This document shows, piece after piece, positions 17,485-26,714 of a DNA stretch of 60,494 bases. The notes under the pieces are model-generated. The model worked only from the letters and a program-made list of their open reading frames with translations, was not told the origin of the DNA and did no database searches. Origin of the DNA: a bacterium (GTDB lineage: Bacteria; Patescibacteriota; Patescibacteriia; 2-01-FULL-39-33); the NCBI GenBank assembly GCA_029558735.1, contig JAKQDP010000038.1, forward strand, positions 1 through 60,494, given 5' to 3'. Both the position numbers and the translations under genes were made by a program. Numbering within the stretch: position 1 is the first letter of the stretch; every line of letters starts with the position of its first letter.

Positions 17485-18123
17485 TTAGTTTTTTGCCAAT
17501 TTGTCCAACTCCTCGGCCTGGCTCTTCAATTGCCTATCAACCTTATACCAGTAATGACCAGTGCTGATTTTGCGCCAACCCTTGGGGCCGCCGTTCCAAA
17601 TCCTAGCGTAAATCTCATCAGTCGGCGCTAAGCCGGTTTGCCGCTGATAAACCTCGCCGTAAAAATCAACATAAATTTTAAAAATCTCTTTGGATTTTTC
17701 CGGATTATAACGGTCGTCATAAGAATAAGCCTGATAACCCAAAATCCGATTAACATCATCAATAGTGATTTTCCAAATCTGCAAAATGCCGATGGCCTGG
17801 CCATAATCGCCAACCGCCTGACTATTACCCTCTGATTCCACTTCAATACAAGCATTAATTAAATCTTCCCATTGGTCTTTGACTGTTTGGGAACGGTCAT
17901 TGCTCTGATGATTATTGACAGTCCTTTCGGTTTCGGTTAATACTAAGCCACAAATCGCTTTAACAATATTAATATTTTCAATAAAACAAGTATTATTAAC
18001 CGGCCAATTAATGGCTTGGGCCTTTCTGACGCTAATTCCATTAATCAGCAGCATTACCAAAAAAACAGCAAAAATTAGAGAAAAATTTGAATAAAAAGCT
18101 TTATTTTTTAGCATATTTAGCAT
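17485..18123 (-). CDS. Exported lytic-transglycosylase-like protein (copy A)
   Basis: 212 residues (or 209 from the ATG at 18114). A signal peptide or anchor (LIFAVFLVMLLINGI, then VRKAQA) leads to an SLT-like domain: LINACIEVESEGNSQAVGDYGQ gives the putative catalytic Glu, IGILQIWKITIDDVNRILGY the second motif and ARIWNGGPKGWRK the third. The same motif order is in the next gene, so this is a tandem duplication with strong divergence. It has its own perfect promoter. A second copy with a different membrane linker suggests split roles. Confidence 0.82.
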   Translation of the reverse strand: MLNMLKNKAFYSNFSLIFAVFLVMLLINGISVRKAQAINWPVNNTCFIENINIVKAICGLVLTETERTVNNHQSNDRSQTVKDQWEDLINACIEVESEGNSQAVGDYGQAIGILQIWKITIDDVNRILGYQAYSYDDRYNPEKSKEIFKIYVDFYGEVYQRQTGLAPTDEIYARIWNGGPKGWRKISTGHYWYKVDRQLKSQAEELDKLAKN

Positions 18124-18138
18124 TAAGCTAATAAAAAA

Positions 18139-18158
18139 TTGCTTTATCTCTAAAGCAA
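18139..18158 (-). promoter_or_regulatory. Perfect hairpin at the 5' end of the SLT-like mRNA
   Basis: Minus strand: TTGCTTTA-GAGA-TAAAGCAA followed by TTTTTT. It begins at the predicted transcript start, so it may protect the 5' end; it also resembles a terminator. Confidence 0.5.
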
Positions 18159-18164
18159 CATACT

Positions 18165-18193
18165 ATTATATCATATTTAGATAACTTTGTCAA
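18165..18193 (-). promoter_or_regulatory. Consensus promoter of the SLT-like genes
   Basis: Minus strand: TTGACA (18193-18188), 17 bases, TATAAT (18170-18165). All twelve consensus bases are present. Confidence 0.9.
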
Positions 18194-18248
18194 TAGTAAC
18201 TAATCTTCTTTAAGTCAACCCCCTACCCTACCAAAAAATCAAAAAATA

Positions 18249-18257
18249 TGCAATAAT
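18249..18257 (+). promoter_or_regulatory. Extended -10 of murA giving a leaderless mRNA
   Basis: TGC-AATAAT ends 7 bases before the ATG at 18265, so the predicted first transcribed base is at or next to the start codon. No Shine-Dalgarno is present. Confidence 0.55.
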
Positions 18258-18264
18258 GGATAAT

Positions 18265-19524
18265 ATGAGTAAATATCTAATCACTGGCCAAGCCAAATTA
18301 ACCGGCGAAATTGCCGTCACTGGCGCCAAAAACGCCGCCCTAAAGGCGATTGCCGCCTCTGTCCTAACTGATCAGCCTTGTGTTATTAAAAATTGTCCGG
18401 ATATTGAGGATGTCCGTCGCTTAACCGATATCCTGACTGATTTGGGAGCCATTATTAATTGGCAAGGCAACGCCCTGACTATTAATAATCGTCCGATCAA
18501 AAAAGCCAACCCCGATCCAAAACTGGTCAAAAAACTGCGCTCGTCAATTATGTTAGCTGGTCCCCTACTGGCCCGCTTCGGCGAAGTGACTTTGGCCCAT
18601 CCGGGTGGCTGCATTATTGGCCAGCGGCCAATTGATATGTTTTTGGCCGGCTTTGAAAAAATGGGCGCGACAATCAATGACCAGCAAACCGAAGATTGCT
18701 ACACCCTAACTGCCAAGCAGTTAACCGGCGCCAAAATAATTTTGCCCTGGATTTCAGTGACAGTGACCGAAAGTCTGATGTTAACCGCCTGTCTGGCCCG
18801 AGGCGTCACCACGATTATTAACGCCGCTATGGAACCAGAAATTCCAGCCTTAGCCGATTATTTAAACCGCCAAGGCGCTAAAATCAGCGGCGCCGGCACA
18901 CCCCGAATTACCATCGAGGGAGTGTCAGCGTTAACCGGCGGAGAAATTGAAATTATTCCCGATCGAATTGAAGCCGGGTCTTTTGCTATTATGGGTCTGG
19001 CGACCAACAGCTCAATTAAAATCACTCACTGCCGGCCCGAACATCTGGAAACAGTCATTTCCACCCTGGAAAGGGCTGGCGCCCGGTTGACTGTCGGTCC
19101 GGATTATATCATCACCAAACCCAGCCAACTGCGAGCGACAGAATTGCGAACTCATGAATACCCGGGCTTTCCGACTGATCTGCAAGCGCCCTTTGCTGTC
19201 CTGATGACCCAAGCCAAGGGCCAAAGCCTGATTCACGAAACTATTTACGATGGCCGGCTGTTTTATACCGACAAACTCAAACAAATGGGAGCCAATATCA
19301 TTATGTGCGATCCACATCGAGTCATTATTACCGGCCCCACCGAACTTTACGGCCGCCAACTGGAAAGTCCGGACCTGCGCGCCGGTATGGCGCTACTGAT
19401 TGCCGGACTAATCGCCACTGGCCAAACCACCATTGACAATGTCTACCAAATTGAACGCGGTTATGAAAATATCGTCAACCGACTACGAGCCTTGGGCGCC
19501 GCTATTAAAAAAATAGCCGACTAG
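18265..19524 (+). CDS. murA: UDP-N-acetylglucosamine 1-carboxyvinyltransferase
   Basis: First committed step of peptidoglycan synthesis: enolpyruvyl transfer from PEP to UDP-GlcNAc. 419 residues from the ATG at 18265, which gives the family N-terminus MSKYLITGQAKLTGEI and fits the promoter; an in-frame ATG at 18256 adds three residues. The active-site loop HPGGCIIGQRPIDM has the catalytic Cys116, so the enzyme should be fosfomycin-sensitive by class. VTGAKNAALKAI (Lys22-type ligand) and KLRSSIMLAGPLLARFG are intact. It is followed 2 bases later by the PEGA/propeller gene. Confidence 0.96.
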   Translation: MSKYLITGQAKLTGEIAVTGAKNAALKAIAASVLTDQPCVIKNCPDIEDVRRLTDILTDLGAIINWQGNALTINNRPIKKANPDPKLVKKLRSSIMLAGPLLARFGEVTLAHPGGCIIGQRPIDMFLAGFEKMGATINDQQTEDCYTLTAKQLTGAKIILPWISVTVTESLMLTACLARGVTTIINAAMEPEIPALADYLNRQGAKISGAGTPRITIEGVSALTGGEIEIIPDRIEAGSFAIMGLATNSSIKITHCRPEHLETVISTLERAGARLTVGPDYIITKPSQLRATELRTHEYPGFPTDLQAPFAVLMTQAKGQSLIHETIYDGRLFYTDKLKQMGANIIMCDPHRVIITGPTELYGRQLESPDLRAGMALLIAGLIATGQTTIDNVYQIERGYENIVNRLRALGAAIKKIAD

Positions 19525-19526
19525 CT

Positions 19527-20834
19527 ATGAATCTTATTTGTCGCCGAATTGTTTATCTAATTTTTGTCAGCGCTTTTTTTATCGTCACCCCGCTGATCTT
19601 AATGTACACTCAGGGGTATCGTTATAATTTCGCCAAAAGCCGCGTCCAAAAAACCGGCATTTTAATCATCAGTTCCCTGCCCAAAAAAGCGGAAATTTAT
19701 TTAAACGGCAAACTGCTGAAAAACCAATCCACTCCGGCTAGAATAGAAAAATTATTGCCGGCCGACTACGAAATCAAACTAACCAAAGACGGCTACCATC
19801 CCTGGCAAAAAAAACTGCCAGTCAATGAAAATGCCACTACTTTTGCCGAAGATATCATTTTGTGGAAACAAACCATCCCCTTGCAGCTGGCAACAGAAAA
19901 TATCAGTGATTGGTTAATTGCGCCAGAACGGGAAAAAATCGCCCTGCTAACCGCTGATAACCAATTAAAAATTTTAGACACCATTGACAGCCGGCTGACC
20001 ATTCCGAAAAATCAACCACCCCTAACCGCCCCGGAATTAATCGGCTGGTCCAATACAGGTAAAAAATTACTTCTTAAAGATTCAGTCCAGCAACAATCCC
20101 GCTACTACTTGCTCAATCTGTCCACTAATTCCGACAATCTCAGCAAAATCAACAGCCGTAATTATTTTTCAGTCAAATGGGACCAACAAAATGATAATCT
20201 GGTTTATGGCCTGGATAAAACCGGCCTGTGGGAAATTAACCTGTTTAATCAACAGGAAAAATTGATCTTTACCGATTCTCTTGATGATTTTTTGGTCACT
20301 GGCGGAGAAATTTTCATTTTAACGGGCTCCAATCTTTCTCGCTTGGACACCCCCGATAAGATTGATGCTCAATTAGACAGCCCTGACTATCAATTGATCG
20401 CCAAAGAAAATGGAAAAATTATCGCTATCAACAAAGCCCGTCAACAACTGGCCATTTTGGATTTGGCAACGCCGGCAAAAAATCTCCAGCTTAGCGCTAC
20501 CGGCTTTGACTGGCTAAATAATCTAACCTTATTGATTTTCAATGATTGGGAAATTTGGATTTATAATTTCCAAGACCAGGAACCGAAACTAATTACCCGG
20601 CTGGGCAAAAAAATAGCTGCTGCTGTCTGGCATAAAAGCGGCCAACATCTTATCTTTGCGGCGGAAAACGAATTGCGAATAATTGAATTGGACAACCGCG
20701 AATCGCGCAATATCATCACGTTGGCTGAGGTGCCGGAAATCCTTAAGTTGTCACTTGATCCGGCCGGCAAAAATATCTACTTCACCGGTCACTACTCCGA
20801 CCAAATGGAGCTCCTGAAATTAAATATCCGATAA
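19527..20834 (+). CDS. PEGA-domain and beta-propeller membrane protein
   Basis: 435 residues. One N-terminal membrane helix (IVYLIFVSAFFIVTPLILMY), then a PEGA domain (GILIISSLPKKAEIYLNGKLL... YEIKLTKDGYHPWQKKLPV; about residues 42-100), then ~320 residues of repeating beta strands with WD/TolB-like spacing that look like a propeller. It is anchored in the membrane and faces outward. The start overlaps the murA stop region by a 2-base gap, so co-expression with wall synthesis is likely. A role in envelope assembly or wall binding is inferred; no catalytic residues are seen. Confidence 0.8.
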   Translation: MNLICRRIVYLIFVSAFFIVTPLILMYTQGYRYNFAKSRVQKTGILIISSLPKKAEIYLNGKLLKNQSTPARIEKLLPADYEIKLTKDGYHPWQKKLPVNENATTFAEDIILWKQTIPLQLATENISDWLIAPEREKIALLTADNQLKILDTIDSRLTIPKNQPPLTAPELIGWSNTGKKLLLKDSVQQQSRYYLLNLSTNSDNLSKINSRNYFSVKWDQQNDNLVYGLDKTGLWEINLFNQQEKLIFTDSLDDFLVTGGEIFILTGSNLSRLDTPDKIDAQLDSPDYQLIAKENGKIIAINKARQQLAILDLATPAKNLQLSATGFDWLNNLTLLIFNDWEIWIYNFQDQEPKLITRLGKKIAAAVWHKSGQHLIFAAENELRIIELDNRESRNIITLAEVPEILKLSLDPAGKNIYFTGHYSDQMELLKLNIR

Positions 20835-20865
20835 TTAGCCGACCGACTTTTAAAAGGCCATCTCG

Positions 20866-20912
20866 GCAATCAAAAAACATCCCGACCCAATGTCGGGATG
20901 TTTTTTGATTGC
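20866..20912. terminator. Bidirectional terminator with a 21-bp perfect stem
   Basis: Arms 20866-20886 and 20892-20912 are perfectly complementary around CCAAT, and each carries a 6-base A or T run. It separates convergent genes. Confidence 0.95.
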
Positions 20913-20920
20913 TTAAATTT

Positions 20921-21328
20921 TTATAACTGCTTCCTTATTTTTTCTACTACAACCGCCGCTTCACCGGCGGGATATGGTTGGCCGGACCAAAGTTCGCGGC
21001 CATCGTCTTTAAAACGAGGAATCAGATGAAGATGAACATGACCAACCGCCTGGCCAGCCACAACACCATTGTTGAGCGTCAAATTAAAACCAGCCGCGCC
21101 AACCCCCGTGATGATGGCCGGAGCAATTTTTCGCGCCACTATTACCAGCTGGACTGCCAATTGTTCGGGCAACGCCAATAAATCAGGATAATGCGCCTTG
21201 GGAATAACCAAAACATGTCCAGGATTAACCGGCGCAATATCCAAAAATGCCACCACCTCATCATCCTCGTAAATTTTATCGCTGGGAATTTCGCCGGCGA
21301 TAATTCTACAAAAGATACAATCAGTCAT
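20921..21328 (-). CDS. HIT-family nucleotide hydrolase (Hint-like)
   Basis: 135 residues. The zinc-type N-terminus DCIFCRIIAGEIPS is followed by NPGHVLVIPKAHY and the catalytic histidine triad VGHVHLHLIPRF. It hydrolyses adenosine phosphoramidates or similar nucleotides. It is the last gene of the rsmI-metG-cvpA-tatD-GT39-HIT run. Confidence 0.94.
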   Translation of the reverse strand: MTDCIFCRIIAGEIPSDKIYEDDEVVAFLDIAPVNPGHVLVIPKAHYPDLLALPEQLAVQLVIVARKIAPAIITGVGAAGFNLTLNNGVVAGQAVGHVHLHLIPRFKDDGRELWSGQPYPAGEAAVVVEKIRKQL

Positions 21329-21350
21329 ATTTTTGAATTTAATTATTTTT

Positions 21351-22952
21351 TTAATTTAATTTATATAAAAATTCAGTCGGCGTTATTTCTGCTACCAGTT
21401 GCGGCGAAAAATCAGAATTATTAGTAATAAAATCAAGCTCGGCGCCGCTGTCAATGCTATAAAAATAAACCGGCGCCGCCTGAGAAATCAGCCGGATATT
21501 TTCCCAATAAGCGGGATCCTGCCAATAAAATATCACTCGACGTTTGGGGAAAAAAATTTTGTCGCTATAGCTGCTGACAATCACCGCCTCTGTTTCAGTC
21601 AGTGAGCGCACCTGCTTATTAATTTGGTGATAATTCTTGACCGTTGTCCGAATCGCCGCCAAACTTTCCGGACCAGCCCACCAAACTGAATTCAATGACC
21701 AATAAAACATCACCACCCCCAATGTCGCGCCGGCAATAAATTTAAAATTATCATTAGTAAACCGCTTGAATAACGCCACCAAAAAATAAACCGCCGGCGG
21801 GATAGCTAAAATATACAACGGCAAAAAATAACGCACCTGCGACGAGCCAATTAGCGGCCGTGCCAACAAATTATTATAAAAAAACCAGGAACCGTAATAT
21901 AGGAGCACCAAAGCGCCAACCAATAATAACGCCGCCAGATAAGCAATCTCTCTATTTTTAAGCTGACCCCGAAAATAACGCCAAATAATCAACGCGCCGC
22001 CCAAAAAACCGGCAACAAAGTACCACCAAAACATCCGGACATAGTAATAATAAAAATTATAAGCAAGATGGCGGAGATTGAAGCCAAAGGGAGCGACCAA
22101 TTGTTTGGCCAGGCCCAATAATTGATTATCGCCAAGCAATTTGGCATTGCCTTCGGGCACATAACCGGTCGTGAAGATGTTGCCATAAACCGCATACTGA
22201 TAACCGAGTACCGGTAAAAAAGAAAGCAAGCCCACAAACAGAAAAATAGAAAACTGAGTCCAGGAAAACTTTTTGGGATTAAAAATAAAAACTGCCAACA
22301 CCAACGATCCGACCCACAGTAAATCAGCAGTGCGAATAGTCAATGCCAAACCGATAAACAGGGCTGCCAATACCAACCGAGTCAAACCCTCCCGCCGCAA
22401 AAAATTAATTAACAGGCAAAAACCGATCAGTAAGAAATCAATAAACAGCACATTGTTAAATAGCGACCGGCTGTTGTAATACCAAAAAGCCGGCAAGACT
22501 AATAGCAACAAGGCTGAATAAAAAGCGATTTCCTGATTGAAAAATTCCTTAACCAATAAATAAAAACAGACTACGCCAATGATCGATACTAACGGAGTAA
22601 TAAACGGAATAAAGTGGACGGTAAAAACTGTGGCAAACATCCGGGCGATTAGAATAAAACCGAGAAAACTGGCCGGCGCAATGGCCTTATTAACCACCGT
22701 GGTGCTGCGCGGGTGGACTAAATTGAGCGCCCCGGAAACTTCGTTGAGCGGTTCCGGTTCAACCAGTTGGCCGGTCCGAGTGAATTTTTCAATAAAAAAA
22801 TAATTGGCTGTCTCATCGGGCGTATTAAAAATCCACATATCATTAGCCACGGCCGCTGGCCGGACACTAAAATATAAACTACTGTAAACAACAGTAAAAA
22901 TTACTGCCAAAACCAACAGAATCACGATGTAAGTTTTATTACTCAATTTCAT
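21351..22952 (-). CDS. Membrane glycosyltransferase (GT39/ArnT-like)
   Basis: 533 residues with about eleven hydrophobic segments. After the first helix, the outside loop has NTPDETANYF: the Asp-Glu pair expected of GT-C enzymes that use a polyprenyl-phosphate sugar. RTADLLW and other loop motifs also fit PMT/ArnT-like enzymes. It probably adds sugars to an exported protein or glycolipid on the outer face. Its start overlaps tatD by 4 bases (ATGA). Confidence 0.78.
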   Translation of the reverse strand: MKLSNKTYIVILLVLAVIFTVVYSSLYFSVRPAAVANDMWIFNTPDETANYFFIEKFTRTGQLVEPEPLNEVSGALNLVHPRSTTVVNKAIAPASFLGFILIARMFATVFTVHFIPFITPLVSIIGVVCFYLLVKEFFNQEIAFYSALLLLVLPAFWYYNSRSLFNNVLFIDFLLIGFCLLINFLRREGLTRLVLAALFIGLALTIRTADLLWVGSLVLAVFIFNPKKFSWTQFSIFLFVGLLSFLPVLGYQYAVYGNIFTTGYVPEGNAKLLGDNQLLGLAKQLVAPFGFNLRHLAYNFYYYYVRMFWWYFVAGFLGGALIIWRYFRGQLKNREIAYLAALLLVGALVLLYYGSWFFYNNLLARPLIGSSQVRYFLPLYILAIPPAVYFLVALFKRFTNDNFKFIAGATLGVVMFYWSLNSVWWAGPESLAAIRTTVKNYHQINKQVRSLTETEAVIVSSYSDKIFFPKRRVIFYWQDPAYWENIRLISQAAPVYFYSIDSGAELDFITNNSDFSPQLVAEITPTEFLYKLN

Positions 22953-23794
22953 CGGGCGATATTAAATAAATTCAGGGCATTATTGCCGGTCTGTTCAATC
23001 ACCTGGCTAACCGGCAAATTTTTCAATTCGGCTATTTTTCGGGCAACCAGTTCAACATAAATCGGCTCATTACGCTGGCCCCGATGCGGCTCGGGTGCCA
23101 AGTAAGGGCAATCCGTTTCAATTAATATCCGGTCTAGTGGCGTATTTTTTGCCACTAATTCTAAGTCGGCCGCTTTTTTGCCAAAAGTAATGATGCCGGT
23201 AAAACCAAGATAAAAACCTAAAGCCAAAAACTTCTCCGCCACCGGCCAATCCGCACCAAAACAATGAATCACCCCCCGAATCGACTGCTGAGCCAAAACG
23301 TCCAACATCTCATCATAAGCGGCCAGCGGATTATCAGCTTGGCCGCGACAATGAAAAATAACCGGCAACTGTTTAGCTTGAGCCAGAGCCAAGTGGCGCA
23401 AAAAATATTCCCGTTGCCGAGCTCTAATAGTAACGGGATCGTCAACCAGCTGAAAATAATCCAAACCGGTCTCGCCGATCGCCACTACCTGAGGTTGACC
23501 GGCCAAAGTAATAATTTGTTTAAAAGCGCGCTCCAAATCATTGACCGCCTGATCATCAGAAGCAGCCGTTTCTTTGGTATCGCGGCGACAGCCGGCCAAA
23601 TGAATCGGGTGAATACCCACTGCCGCCGATAAACAATCAAATTGCTCAGCCAACTCCACCGCTCGACGCGAAGTTGACAGTTGCGACCCGACATTAATCA
23701 CTTTCATTGGCCGCTGTCGCACCCGGCCGATCACTTCGTCCAGGTCATGATTAAAAGCCTCAAAATTCAAATGAGCATGCGAATCAATCAACAT
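22949..23794 (-). CDS. tatD: TatD-family metal-dependent DNase
   Basis: 281 residues. Metal ligands are visible in LIDSHAHLNF (HxH), IGETGLDYF (Glu), PVIFHCRG, VIHCFG (His) and ILIETDCPYLAP (Asp). This is the full TatD/YcfH set. It has 3'-5' exonuclease activity on DNA in studied members. Start and stop overlap both neighbours. Confidence 0.94.
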   Translation of the reverse strand: MLIDSHAHLNFEAFNHDLDEVIGRVRQRPMKVINVGSQLSTSRRAVELAEQFDCLSAAVGIHPIHLAGCRRDTKETAASDDQAVNDLERAFKQIITLAGQPQVVAIGETGLDYFQLVDDPVTIRARQREYFLRHLALAQAKQLPVIFHCRGQADNPLAAYDEMLDVLAQQSIRGVIHCFGADWPVAEKFLALGFYLGFTGIITFGKKAADLELVAKNTPLDRILIETDCPYLAPEPHRGQRNEPIYVELVARKIAELKNLPVSQVIEQTGNNALNLFNIAR

Positions 23795-24285
23795 TAGGGT
23801 AAAATATTAATAAATAACTGGGTAATAAAAACCACTAAATGAGCTAGCTGAGAATTATTTAGAGCAGTGACCAGCCAAAGCCAAGAACCGGAAAATTTAG
23901 CCAAGACATAAACACCGACGCCTAAAATAAACACCCCTTCCACTAATCCCAAAAACATACCGCCAAAACGGTTGATGCTTTTCAAAAAAGGAACCAGAGA
24001 AATAATATTAAACAGCTTGCTAATCAACCAAAAAATCAAAGCCGTTAAACGGTTAATCAATAAAAAAATGACAATAAACGATACGCTCTTGGCCAAACCG
24101 AGATTGCCCAACAGATAAGGCGATAACCAATTAGCGACCGGCTGATAAAAATTGTTGGCCACCCCAATACCGGCCGCCAAACCGACTAGAGCGCCAATTG
24201 TGCCAATTAAGCCCATCATAAAGCCAAGCGTCATAAAGACGACCAATAAACCGACTAAAATGACATCAACCAAGGTGAAAAGCAT
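23794..24285 (-). CDS. CvpA-family membrane protein
   Basis: 163 residues with four hydrophobic segments. FTLVDVILVGLLVVFMTLGFMMGLIG and the helical FGGMFLGLVEGVFILGV motif fit the CvpA/colicin V production family, whose members affect envelope homeostasis. It overlaps tatD by 1 base (TAATG). Confidence 0.82.
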   Translation of the reverse strand: MLFTLVDVILVGLLVVFMTLGFMMGLIGTIGALVGLAAGIGVANNFYQPVANWLSPYLLGNLGLAKSVSFIVIFLLINRLTALIFWLISKLFNIISLVPFLKSINRFGGMFLGLVEGVFILGVGVYVLAKFSGSWLWLVTALNNSQLAHLVVFITQLFINILP

Positions 24286-24364
24286 GAAAATAAATTTTAA
24301 TTTTTAATTTCAAGCCTTAACTAAAATTAAAAAATTTAAATTTTAAAAGATAACGAAAAAACAC

Positions 24365-25870
24365 CTATTTTTCTAACCGGGGAAACAACGCCTCACCTTT
24401 GACGACCTTCGTCCCCGCCTTCAATCCTCCCCAGCGGCTCAAATCAGGCAAGCTGCTTGCCTGCCAATCCGTCTGACCCAAAGAAATTAAAATCTTATCG
24501 GCGGTTATTGGCATAATCGGATAAAGCATCAACGCCAAATGGCGCAGCGCCTCCAATAAATTATAAATCACCTTGGCCAATTGGTTATTATTAGTCTGCG
24601 CTAATGCCCAGGGCTTGTGGCGCTCAATATAACCATCGCAAAAGATCTGCCATTTTTTGATAACTTCAACGGCCTTATCAATTTGAAAAGCCGCCATTGC
24701 TTCGCGGTATTGCCGCCAAATACCGGCCATCTCATCGGCAAATTCCTTATCTTGATCAGGTGTTTTGCCGGCCAAAAATTTATCGGCCATCGCTAGGACG
24801 CGCGACACCAAGTTGCCAACACCATTAGCTAGGTCGCTATTATACTGAATGACAAAATTAGACGCCTTAACATCGCCGTCAGCGCCAAAAGGAAATTGGG
24901 ATAACAATAAATATCGAACCGCTTCCGCTCCTAATTCATCAATCAAAGCGTCCGGATCAATCACATTGCCCAAAGACTTACTCATTTTTTGACCATCCAC
25001 AGTGAAAAAACCATGGGCAAAAATCACTTTCGGCACCTCCAAGCCGGCGGCCAACAACATTGCCGGCCAGAAAATGGCATGGAATTTAATAATGTCTTTA
25101 GCCATCAAATGAATATCGGCCGGCCAAAACTTAGCGAATTTTTCATCTATTTGGCCGTAGCCTAAGGCGGTAATATAATTCTGCAAGGCTTCCACCCAGA
25201 CATAAGTCACTTGGCGGTTGTCAAACGGCAAACCGATCCCCCACTTGACGCTCTGGCGAGAAATAGAAAAATCATCCAACCCCTGACGCAACAACCCCAA
25301 TACTTCCTGATGCCGACTGGTGGGAAGAATCTTAAGTTCTCCGCTGTCCAATAACTCCTTAACTTTCGGCAAATAATCCTTTAACTTAAAAAAATAATTC
25401 TTTTCTTTAATAACCTGGGGCGCCTTATCATGATTTGGACATTTGCCGTCAACGAGTTCTTTTTCAGTGATAAAGTTTTCACAACCGGTACAATAAAGCC
25501 CCTGATACTCGCCTTCATAAATAGCGCCGGCCTCTTTCAGCCGATTCAAAAAAGCCGCCACTCCCTGTTGGTGATAAGACGAGGTAGTCCGAATAAAAGC
25601 ATCATTGCTAATATCCAACCGGTCCCAAAGCATCTGGAATTTAGCGGAATTTTCATCGCAAAATTCCTGCGGCGTTTTATTGGCCGCCTCGGCTGATTCA
25701 GCCACCTTAGCACCATGCTCGTCTGTGCCGGTCAGAAAAAAAACTTCCTCGCCGGCCAAACGATGATACCGCGCCAAAACATCAGCGGCAATCGTGGTAT
25801 AAGCATGGCCGATATGTGGCTTATCATTGACATAATAAATCGGCGTAGTGACATAAAACTTTTTTGCCAT
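24365..25870 (-). CDS. metG: Methionyl-tRNA synthetase
   Basis: 501 residues from the ATG at 25870, giving the standard start MAKKFYVTTPIYYVNDKPHIGHAYT (HIGH motif PHIGH). KMSKS is QKMSKSLGN. The zinc knuckle has one CxxC (YCTGCENF) and CPNH, the single-knuckle MetG form. It stops after the anticodon-binding domain; the C-terminal tRNA-binding (EMAP-like) domain is absent, which is common in short MetRS. It lies 16 bases after rsmI. Confidence 0.96.
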   Translation of the reverse strand: MAKKFYVTTPIYYVNDKPHIGHAYTTIAADVLARYHRLAGEEVFFLTGTDEHGAKVAESAEAANKTPQEFCDENSAKFQMLWDRLDISNDAFIRTTSSYHQQGVAAFLNRLKEAGAIYEGEYQGLYCTGCENFITEKELVDGKCPNHDKAPQVIKEKNYFFKLKDYLPKVKELLDSGELKILPTSRHQEVLGLLRQGLDDFSISRQSVKWGIGLPFDNRQVTYVWVEALQNYITALGYGQIDEKFAKFWPADIHLMAKDIIKFHAIFWPAMLLAAGLEVPKVIFAHGFFTVDGQKMSKSLGNVIDPDALIDELGAEAVRYLLLSQFPFGADGDVKASNFVIQYNSDLANGVGNLVSRVLAMADKFLAGKTPDQDKEFADEMAGIWRQYREAMAAFQIDKAVEVIKKWQIFCDGYIERHKPWALAQTNNNQLAKVIYNLLEALRHLALMLYPIMPITADKILISLGQTDWQASSLPDLSRWGGLKAGTKVVKGEALFPRLEK

Positions 25871-25886
25871 AGTATTAATAGTGAAT

Positions 25887-26582
25887 TTATTTTTTCTGCC
25901 CCTCAATTATAACAACCAACTCCCCCTTGGCGCTGGTCTGATCCAACTGGGCGATAATTTCGCCAATATTGCCGCGGTAAATAGTCTCAAATTTTTTGGT
26001 CAATTCGCGGCCGACAACTATTTTTCTTGCCTCTGACCCCGGCGGCATCATTTCGGCAAACACTTTCAAGGTTTTCACAATACGGTGAGTTGATTCATAA
26101 AACACCACCGTCTCCACACTGTCAATCATCTTTTTCACTACTGTCTGTTTGCCTTTCTTGTGCGGCAAAAAACCAAAAAAACAGAACCGATCACTGGGCA
26201 AGCCGGCAATTGATAAAGCGCAGGTCAATGCCGCCGGACCGGGAATGGGAATAACTTCCAATCCAGTGCCAAGTTTCTCAACCGCCAAAGCCACCAATTG
26301 GTTGCCCGGATCGGCAATACCCGGCGTACCGGCATCGGTAATTACTGCTACCTGTTTACCTTTGGCCAGCTCCCCAATGATAAAATCAACCTTAGCCCCG
26401 CCGCTATGCTGGTGGTAAGACACCAGGCGGGCATTGATTTGATGGTGGGACAATAATTTTCGCGACACCCGCGTATCCTCACAAGCAATAAAATCAACTC
26501 GCTTAAGCGTCTCAAGAGCGCGCAAAGTAATGTCGGCTAAATTACCGATCGGCGTCGCCACAATGTATAATCGTCCTGTCAT
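25887..26582 (-). CDS. rsmI: 16S rRNA 2'-O-methyltransferase RsmI
   Basis: 231 residues from the ATG at 26582 (MTGRLYIVATPIGNLADI). It has the GN(L)xD, CEDTR and TDAGTPGIADPG SAM/tetrapyrrole-methylase motifs and methylates C1402 ribose in 16S rRNA. ALSIAGLPSDRFCFFGFLP is a strong RsmI signature. It is probably near-leaderless: its predicted transcript start lies ~4 bases before the ATG. Confidence 0.96.
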   Translation of the reverse strand: MTGRLYIVATPIGNLADITLRALETLKRVDFIACEDTRVSRKLLSHHQINARLVSYHQHSGGAKVDFIIGELAKGKQVAVITDAGTPGIADPGNQLVALAVEKLGTGLEVIPIPGPAALTCALSIAGLPSDRFCFFGFLPHKKGKQTVVKKMIDSVETVVFYESTHRIVKTLKVFAEMMPPGSEARKIVVGRELTKKFETIYRGNIGEIIAQLDQTSAKGELVVIIEGQKK

Positions 26583-26591
26583 AATGATTAA

Positions 26592-26620
26592 ATAATAACA
26601 ATTTAAATCAATAAAATCAA
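26592..26620 (-). promoter_or_regulatory. Promoter of the rsmI-metG operon
   Basis: Minus strand: TTGATT (26620-26615), 17 bases, TGT-TATTAT (extended -10, 26597-26592), ~9 bases before the ATG. Confidence 0.65.
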
Positions 26621-26714
26621 GCTTAAATATTGACGACCAAGTCAATTTAAAAACAAAAAAGCCCAACCACTAAAATTAATGATTGAACTCGATTGATACA
26701 ATTGTTAAATTTTG

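Noticed and set aside
26640-26700. Terminator after the double-thioredoxin gene
   Set aside because: There is a T-rich stretch on the minus strand but the stem (CAATCA/TGGTTG) is too weak to call.
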